From assembly GCA_959603585.1 (NCBI GenBank), contig CAUGYD010000002.1:124001-188000 (forward strand): a stretch of DNA of 64,000 nucleotides, given 5' to 3'. Position 1 is the stretch's first letter. The number at the start of each line of letters is the position of its first letter. The position numbers and the translations under genes were made by a program. The notes under the pieces were generated by a model that saw nothing but the letters and a program-made list of their open reading frames with translations, had not been told where the DNA came from and searched no databases. Source of the stretch: Scatosoma sp900555925. GTDB lineage: Bacteria > Bacillota > Clostridia > Christensenellales > Borkfalkiaceae. Positions 58,812 through 64,000 of this stretch are shown in pieces.

Positions 58812-61334
58812 TCACCCCTCTATCAGCTTATTTTCGAGCGTGATATACCACGTCTTTCCCGCGGGCAATTTGACGTAATATTTTCCGTTCTCTTTCGTCA
58901 CTTGCGGCTGAGAAATCGTCTTGTTCACCTCTATGGAATAAGTTCTGTTGCCGTATTCGTAAGTATTTACTCCCGCATAAGTCATATCCGAGGGCAGACA
59001 GCTCTCTATTTTCAATCCCAAAAGATCGGGCGTAATTCCGACAATATCCGTCACGAACGTCAAAGGCACTAAGCCGCTTTCGGGAAATTCCCCGTTGATG
59101 CTCACCTGATAGACGCCGAAAGAAGTCCTCGGGTCGCGGCGGAGCTGATCCTTATGAAATTCGTCCATAATGACGTTGAACCGCTCCATTGCTTTGTCGC
59201 CGGATAACCCCGTGCGGCCGGAAATATCGTAGTGAGAGGTATAGAAAATCGTTCCCCCGTTCTGCATTTGCAGACCGTACTCTCCCCACATGCCGGGCAG
59301 AACGTCGTTAAAGGAATGCCCGTTATACCACCAGTAGTGTAGCCCGTCCTCCTCCACGGATTCCACCGCCACCGTATTGGAGCGCGCGGAGACTTTGAAA
59401 TTATAGATATCCTCCCCCGTCGAGGTATCCCCTTCTATCGTTCTTTCTCCGTCCACCCAGGAATAAATTTGTTCGAGCTGCTCCTCGTTTGCAAGCCCCG
59501 CCGAAGCCGCCATGAAATTGACGAACGTAAGTCCGAAATCCAAGCGGTCGCCTTTGATGTTTATAGAGGTGATATATCTGCCCTTTTCCTCGTCCCAAAA
59601 AGTTTCGTTGAATACCCTTTTAATTTTTTCCGCGAGATCCGTATAATAATCCGCGTCTAAGGGATTGCCGAGATAGTTTTCGATATCGGACATTGCAAGA
59701 ACAGCCTGATAAAAAAGAATATTTTCATAAGAGGAATTATATCCGAAGAAGTTCAGGGAATCCCAATAGTTGGACGAAAGTCCGTGCACCGTCCCGTCGT
59801 TTCTCGGATCGTAAATAGTCATGAGTCCGGAATCCCCGTTGAGATTTATCAGCATATATTCCATGGCTTTGCGGAGCTTATCTATCATCTTCTGCCCCTT
59901 TGCATTGACCGAATCGAGAAAGCCCGCCGTATTGTTTCCCGTCAGAAGATAATCCCTCGAAGCGATGATCAGGGAGGAATTGTTCGTATAGTGGTTTTGT
60001 TCTCCGAGGTGCTGCGGAGCACTTTCCGTCGCCCAGATATAGCCGTCGTCCCGTTTGTTATCGTCGTATTCGGAAGTATCGACTTTATAGGTCTTGTCGC
60101 TCTCGTCGTAATACCAGCCGTCTCCTCCGTAAACCGCATTTTTGAGGGAATTGACGTGAATGTTTATGGCGTCGTCATAGCCGCTCCAATTGAGTTTCTG
60201 ACCATTCCAAGCCATCCATTCCACGGAAGCGGTCATCGTCTGTCCGGAACGGAAAGGTTCCACGTTCGTGGCGCCGCCGCGCAGAGAATTGTACATTCTC
60301 GGTTCCGTCTGAGCCAGTCCGAAAATAGCCCACATATTGCTGAGGTCGGCGTTATAATATCCGTCATAAGAGGTATAAAGCGGCATTTCGTCCGTCCCGT
60401 AGGCCCGCATTTCGGATACGCTGAAATACTTTACGCCCGAGCTCGCCACGGGGTACATCAGGGAACGAATCCTGATTCCGTTCGCGGTTATTCCGTCGAG
60501 GGGAAGAACCAGCGTTGCTCCTTTCGGATTCGGAAAATTCATGATACAGGAATACTGTCCTTCCGAATTTGGCAGAACGTAATAGTAATGCGGAAGCATA
60601 TACCAATTTTCCCCTCCGTCCGTGGTATACTCCACGGAAATGTTGGACGGGAATACGGACAGCGAGGAAGGAATTTTCACTTCCAGCGTATCCAAGGTGT
60701 AGTATTTATCGAACAGATAACCCACATATTCGTCGGAAGCGACGGAATCGGAAACCTCGCTCTCCCAAGCGGTCGAATTATCGTTATCCGCAATCTTTTC
60801 CGCGCCCGTTTCCGACGAACGGTTTCCCGAAGAAATCGGTTTGACCGATTTTATCATGTTCCCCGTATAATCAGCACCTGTCACTTTCAGATACTGTGCC
60901 TCCGTCCAGCCGTATAAGGTTCCGAGCGCCAGATTGACTCCGCAAGCGCGTATGGCATATGTACCCGCCTTCTTATAAGTGTGATAGACTTCTCCGAGCA
61001 CTTTATGTTCGTCGTCATAGACGTAAGGACCGTTATAGCTCCATGTCCCGTCCCCCCAATCCACTACGTAATAGTTATAATTTTCGAGCGCCGTATCCAG
61101 CATGACGTACGCCGTCAGCTTTGCGCCCGTCACCGCGGAGGAAGAAACGGGAATGACGAGATTGACGTTACTGCCCGTCTTTCTCGGATTTTGGGATTCC
61201 TCGTATACGATTTCCTTCATGTTTGTCCCGATATAATTTCCGCCGCCGTTTTGCGAGGTCCCGTTCTTCCCGCAGCTTTGGCAGGTAAAAGCCAAAATTG
61301 CAGCAAAGGCGCATGCCGCCGCTTTCTTACCCAT
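58812..61334 (-). CDS. Lipoprotein glycoside hydrolase with PKD and F5/8C domains and an (alpha/alpha)6 barrel
   Basis: This 840-residue lipoprotein has lipobox TCQSC (Cys21). A PKD domain contains VVDWGDGTWSYNGPYVYDDEHKVLGEVYHTYKKAGTYAIRA. An F5/8C-like domain (about 170-315) follows, with ISSGNRSSETGAEKIADNDNSTAWES. A C-terminal six-hairpin region (about 330-760) has KAMEYMLINLNGDSGLMTIYDPRNDGT, YWDSLNFFGYNSSYENILFYQAVLAMSDI and HYWWYNGHSFNDVLPGMWGEYG. This fold is shared by GH63, GH78, GH94 and GH95-type inverting glycosidases and by amylo-glucosidases; I cannot fix the family. A final beta domain closes the chain. The start overlaps the upstream gene's stop by 8 bp. Confidence 0.8.
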   Translation of the reverse strand: MGKKAAACAFAAILAFTCQSCGKNGTSQNGGGNYIGTNMKEIVYEESQNPRKTGSNVNLVIPVSSSAVTGAKLTAYVMLDTALENYNYYVVDWGDGTWSYNGPYVYDDEHKVLGEVYHTYKKAGTYAIRACGVNLALGTLYGWTEAQYLKVTGADYTGNMIKSVKPISSGNRSSETGAEKIADNDNSTAWESEVSDSVASDEYVGYLFDKYYTLDTLEVKIPSSLSVFPSNISVEYTTDGGENWYMLPHYYYVLPNSEGQYSCIMNFPNPKGATLVLPLDGITANGIRIRSLMYPVASSGVKYFSVSEMRAYGTDEMPLYTSYDGYYNADLSNMWAIFGLAQTEPRMYNSLRGGATNVEPFRSGQTMTASVEWMAWNGQKLNWSGYDDAINIHVNSLKNAVYGGDGWYYDESDKTYKVDTSEYDDNKRDDGYIWATESAPQHLGEQNHYTNNSSLIIASRDYLLTGNNTAGFLDSVNAKGQKMIDKLRKAMEYMLINLNGDSGLMTIYDPRNDGTVHGLSSNYWDSLNFFGYNSSYENILFYQAVLAMSDIENYLGNPLDADYYTDLAEKIKRVFNETFWDEEKGRYITSINIKGDRLDFGLTFVNFMAASAGLANEEQLEQIYSWVDGERTIEGDTSTGEDIYNFKVSARSNTVAVESVEEDGLHYWWYNGHSFNDVLPGMWGEYGLQMQNGGTIFYTSHYDISGRTGLSGDKAMERFNVIMDEFHKDQLRRDPRTSFGVYQVSINGEFPESGLVPLTFVTDIVGITPDLLGLKIESCLPSDMTYAGVNTYEYGNRTYSIEVNKTISQPQVTKENGKYYVKLPAGKTWYITLENKLIEG

Positions 61335-62679
61335 TTTTGTTCCTCCTTGCTGTTAACGAGAATCCTGCCGCCGCGAGCATCGCCACGGCTGCCGCGGAAA
61401 TACCGCTCAGGTTGGATTTACAGCCTCCCTCCGATTCCGATTTCTTCGTTCCCACGACGACTTTGCATTCAGCCTTGAAATTTCCGTAATAGTCACGCAC
61501 GGAAATCACGCATTCGCCCTCTCCCATCGCCGTTACCGTTCCGTTGTTGACGATAGCGACCGACGTATCCGAACTGCTCCACTTGAAGCCCAAATTTTCC
61601 GCCTCGGCGGGATAATACCCCGCTTCGAGATACAATTTTTCTCCGACGGAAAGAGCCGCGTCATTGACATTCAAGGTCACCCCTGCGATTTCGGGAATCG
61701 TCTTTGTCACCTGTACTACCGTCTCCGCGATAAAACCGCCGTCCTTCGTAATCATTTGGATAACCGTCGTCCCCTCCTTCAACGCATGCAGATATCCGTC
61801 TGTATCTACCGTCGCCACATCGGGATTTTCCGACAGAAAACGGACTGCCTTTTCGGCGCTGTTTTCGGGCAATATACGATATCCGAGTTTTACGGGGTCA
61901 TCTCCGTACTCCATTTCAATCGTTTCTTCTTCGGCCTCGATCCCTTCCACCAAAGCCGCTTTCTCAAAGCTCTGTCTTTCTCCGTCCGCCGTCAAAGGAT
62001 AGATTTCCACCTTTCCGCGGAAAGCCCCTGCCGTATTTGCAGTGAACAGTCCCACTCTTCCGTATTCGATAAGTTCGGCGGGATATTGGGTATCTATCCG
62101 CAAGACATCGTCTACATATACGCGGAAATATTCCTCGCAGACGGCTACGGTAAATTTATAAAAATCGTCCTTTGACGCAAATTTTGAAGATGTCGCAGGT
62201 TTACTGATTGTAAGTCCTTTTACTTCCACGCACGGGTCGGGCATGAAATAGACGCCGTTCCCGCTCGCCATGTGCCTCAAAGACATATCCTTGTTGCCGA
62301 AAATAATTCCTTCGAGTCCCGCGGCTCCGATTTTTATTTCCGTCGTGAGTTCAAAATATCGAAGGTAACAATCCTTGAAATAGAGCGCCGCGTAATTCCC
62401 CGTAACGTCTTTCCCGCCGACGTCGTTGATTCTCGTCAGCGTGCCCGCCTTTGTGTCCGACAACCAATGTTCCGAGAGAGCCTCATCTTCCCCCTTAGCC
62501 GCATTTTCAGCGACATACACGGGCATGAGCCTCTCCGCCATATTTTCGTCGGAAAAATCCAAAACATACGGCGAGGCATCGGAGGAGGGCGCCTCTGCAC
62601 CCGTTTCTATCGCGGGCACGGAAAGCAGGCTGAACGCTAAAAGCGCCGCAGCGGATAGCGAAAGAAATTTCTTCATCAT
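61327..62679 (-). CDS. Surface protein with DUF1080-like domain and two Big_2 Ig-like domains
   Basis: This 450-residue protein has a signal peptide (1-29) and a beta-sandwich domain (about 38-230: LYFKDCYLRYFELTTEIKIGAAGLEGIIFGN, FRVYVDDVLRIDTQY, GRVGLFTANTAGAFRGKVEIYPL). Two bacterial Ig-like group 2 domains follow (about 250-325 with NPDVATVDTDGYLHALKEGTTVI, and 330-410 with WSSSDTSVAIVNNGTVTAMGEGECVISV). The end is GGC, a hydrophobic helix and an ARRNKNG tail, the anchor plan shared with two other operon proteins. The start is one of two adjacent ATGs after GGGAGGGG. Confidence 0.8.
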   Translation of the reverse strand: MMKKFLSLSAAALLAFSLLSVPAIETGAEAPSSDASPYVLDFSDENMAERLMPVYVAENAAKGEDEALSEHWLSDTKAGTLTRINDVGGKDVTGNYAALYFKDCYLRYFELTTEIKIGAAGLEGIIFGNKDMSLRHMASGNGVYFMPDPCVEVKGLTISKPATSSKFASKDDFYKFTVAVCEEYFRVYVDDVLRIDTQYPAELIEYGRVGLFTANTAGAFRGKVEIYPLTADGERQSFEKAALVEGIEAEEETIEMEYGDDPVKLGYRILPENSAEKAVRFLSENPDVATVDTDGYLHALKEGTTVIQMITKDGGFIAETVVQVTKTIPEIAGVTLNVNDAALSVGEKLYLEAGYYPAEAENLGFKWSSSDTSVAIVNNGTVTAMGEGECVISVRDYYGNFKAECKVVVGTKKSESEGGCKSNLSGISAAAVAMLAAAGFSLTARRNKNG

Positions 62680-62697
62680 CTTGCGGTTTCCCCTCCC

Positions 62698-64000
62698 TCA
62701 TTTTATCCAGCCGTAAGAACGGAATTGCTTTTCTGCCTCTTTGAGGAGCTCCGTTCCTCCGCTCTTTTTCCAGTCCGCGACAAAATCATCGTACATCTTT
62801 TGAGCGGCTGCCGCAGTCTTATTTTTGTCGTTGACGTACTTATATTCAAACTCCTGCATTTTCTTCGTCAGCGTCGAAATGACGGAGGAATCAAGTTTCA
62901 GAACCGAGCCGTATTGCAAACGGCGCTTATAGCCTGCCGTCGTGGAATCGTGTTCGATAACCTTATTGACGATAGAAGTGACTACGGGCGAGGTAGTCCC
63001 CTGCACTACGCCGTCGTCGGTGGAGCGGAAAAACATTCCCCAATCCCAAGCACCGGGGTATTGCGAGCGATAGGACCGCTCCGTTCCTCCCGCTTCATCG
63101 CCGGTATAGATATACACCTGAGAGGAATTTTCAATCGTCTGGAAATTGAGGCTGTCCTCAATCCCCACCCCCCAACGAAGTGCGTCATAGGCCTTTGAGC
63201 GGTTATAAGTCACCGTACCGTCGGCGTTTTCCGTCTTTGTCATTGCGAGGTCGTCGAGGAATTTAATAATTTTCTGCATTTTTTCCGCATCGTTAGCAGC
63301 CTTTACGGAAACGGTGATAATGGTGCCGAGGAAGCCGTCCGAAGGCTGATAGCCGCCGTAAGGGCTGGCAGGATCCTTGGGAACGGGGTAGGTTTCCCAC
63401 CAATCTTTCGTATCGTAAACCTCGCCCGTTGCGGGGTCTATGATATTGTTTCTCGTATAATAAGCCTGCGTCGTCTCGCTCAGTTCGCCCGTATACCATT
63501 CGATACCGATTTTGCCCGCGGTGGACGTCTTTTGCGAAGCGTTCTGATAATACCAATTCGGTTCAATAAGCTCTTCTTTGATGAGCGTGGAAATAAAATC
63601 GAGCATCTTCTTTTCCGTTCCGTCCGTAATGCCGAAATCCACGTTCCCTTCTTCGTCGAAATAAATTCCCCAAGGAAGTTGACATACAGAGCCATACATC
63701 AAGGGAATCCATGTTCCCAAAACGCCGAAGTCCTTTTGCTCACCCGCGGTCGAGAAGCCGAAACAAGTCAGGTTATTTTGGTCGGAATTTTTGGTAATCT
63801 TGATAAATCGCGCGAAATTGAGAAGGTCGTCGGGCGTATTCGGCTGCCATTCCCCGCCGTCCGTAGCCGTATTTCCCGCAGGATAGTATACTTGGCCGTC
63901 GAGATAATAAGGCTCCGTGGTCGCACGATATTCGTCCGCCCAGTCCTCCCGGATTTTTAAAGACCAAGTCGGAGGGTCGGGCAAAGTCCAAAGCGCCGTC
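62698..64000 (-). CDS. ABC sugar transporter solute-binding protein (5' end beyond window)
   Basis: This C-terminal fragment of about 434 residues continues in frame to the window edge. It has the family 1 extracellular solute-binding plan: NTPDDLLNFARFIKITKN, a DGFLGTIITVSVKAANDAEKMQKIIKFLDDLA segment, and the C-terminal FEYKYVNDKNKTAAAAQKMYDDFVADWKKSGGTELLKEAEKQFRSYG typical of LplA/YtcQ-like lipoproteins. These feed oligosaccharides to an LplB/YteP-type permease pair, which would be expected upstream, outside the window. It is the first visible gene of the surface operon and ends 19 nt before the next start. Confidence 0.88.
   Translation of the reverse strand, partial: TALWTLPDPPTWSLKIREDWADEYRATTEPYYLDGQVYYPAGNTATDGGEWQPNTPDDLLNFARFIKITKNSDQNNLTCFGFSTAGEQKDFGVLGTWIPLMYGSVCQLPWGIYFDEEGNVDFGITDGTEKKMLDFISTLIKEELIEPNWYYQNASQKTSTAGKIGIEWYTGELSETTQAYYTRNNIIDPATGEVYDTKDWWETYPVPKDPASPYGGYQPSDGFLGTIITVSVKAANDAEKMQKIIKFLDDLAMTKTENADGTVTYNRSKAYDALRWGVGIEDSLNFQTIENSSQVYIYTGDEAGGTERSYRSQYPGAWDWGMFFRSTDDGVVQGTTSPVVTSIVNKVIEHDSTTAGYKRRLQYGSVLKLDSSVISTLTKKMQEFEYKYVNDKNKTAAAAQKMYDDFVADWKKSGGTELLKEAEKQFRSYGWIK

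Noticed and set aside
1..64000. CRISPR array, insertion sequence, prophage or integration site
   Set aside because: No direct-repeat array with spacers, no transposase or integrase, and no phage genes were seen; the window looks like stable chromosome.

Overview
This 64 kb window comes from an anaerobic, low-to-medium GC member of the Bacillota (Clostridia-like). The evidence is WhiA, a Bce-type peptide-sensing module, a DnaE/PfkA/WhiA/MurB gene block, an exosporium-like collagen protein, strong AGGAGG ribosome sites and TTGACA/TATAAT promoters, and ferredoxin- and Fe-S-rich redox enzymes with no sign of respiration. A gut lineage near Christensenellales is plausible but is inference. Most genes lie on the minus strand.

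Layout. 1-6.3 kb: end of pyruvate kinase, an EndoQ-like/UvrD fusion, a collagen-repeat protein, RidA, tRNA-Ser(CGA) and a PfkB sugar kinase. 6.4-18.2 kb: a tightly packed redox operon read from high to low coordinates: malate dehydrogenase of LDH type, fumarase, HdrB, HdrC, HdrA, FlxD/MvhD, FlxC, FlxB, FlxA, a soluble FrdB-like Fe-S protein, an FrdA-like flavoprotein and a small PQ-loop-like membrane protein. 18.2-25 kb: ABC-F ATPase, membrane proteins, an FtsX/MacB-type exporter, a glycosyltransferase and a possible structured RNA. 25.4-36.6 kb: glycolytic kinases and housekeeping genes (pfkA, dnaE, whiA, PHP, murB, dinB). 36.7-48.8 kb: a membrane-anchored Ntn hydrolase, a BceRSAB module with an atypical response regulator preceded by a nitrilase and a thioredoxin-reductase-like protein lacking recognisable NADPH motifs, a 44-residue peptide gene, and a GH109-like oxidoreductase divergent from an AraC regulator. 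48.8-64 kb: an operon of large secreted or lipid-anchored glycan-binding and glycosidase-like proteins ending in an ABC sugar-binding protein that runs off the window.

The most interesting system is the 6.4-18 kb operon. Malate dehydrogenase and fumarase would convert oxaloacetate to fumarate. An Flx-Hdr module, the known architecture for flavin-based electron bifurcation from NADH, sits in the same transcription unit as a soluble fumarate-reductase-like pair with no quinone-reactive membrane anchor. The inference is an electron-bifurcating NADH:fumarate/ferredoxin reductase that ends a fermentative reductive branch in succinate. I cannot tell from sequence alone whether this has been described before.

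Other recurring signals are leaderless genes (the -10 box placed 5-6 nt before ATG) and a shared C-terminal Gly/Ser-Cys, hydrophobic, Lys/Arg tail on three secreted proteins.
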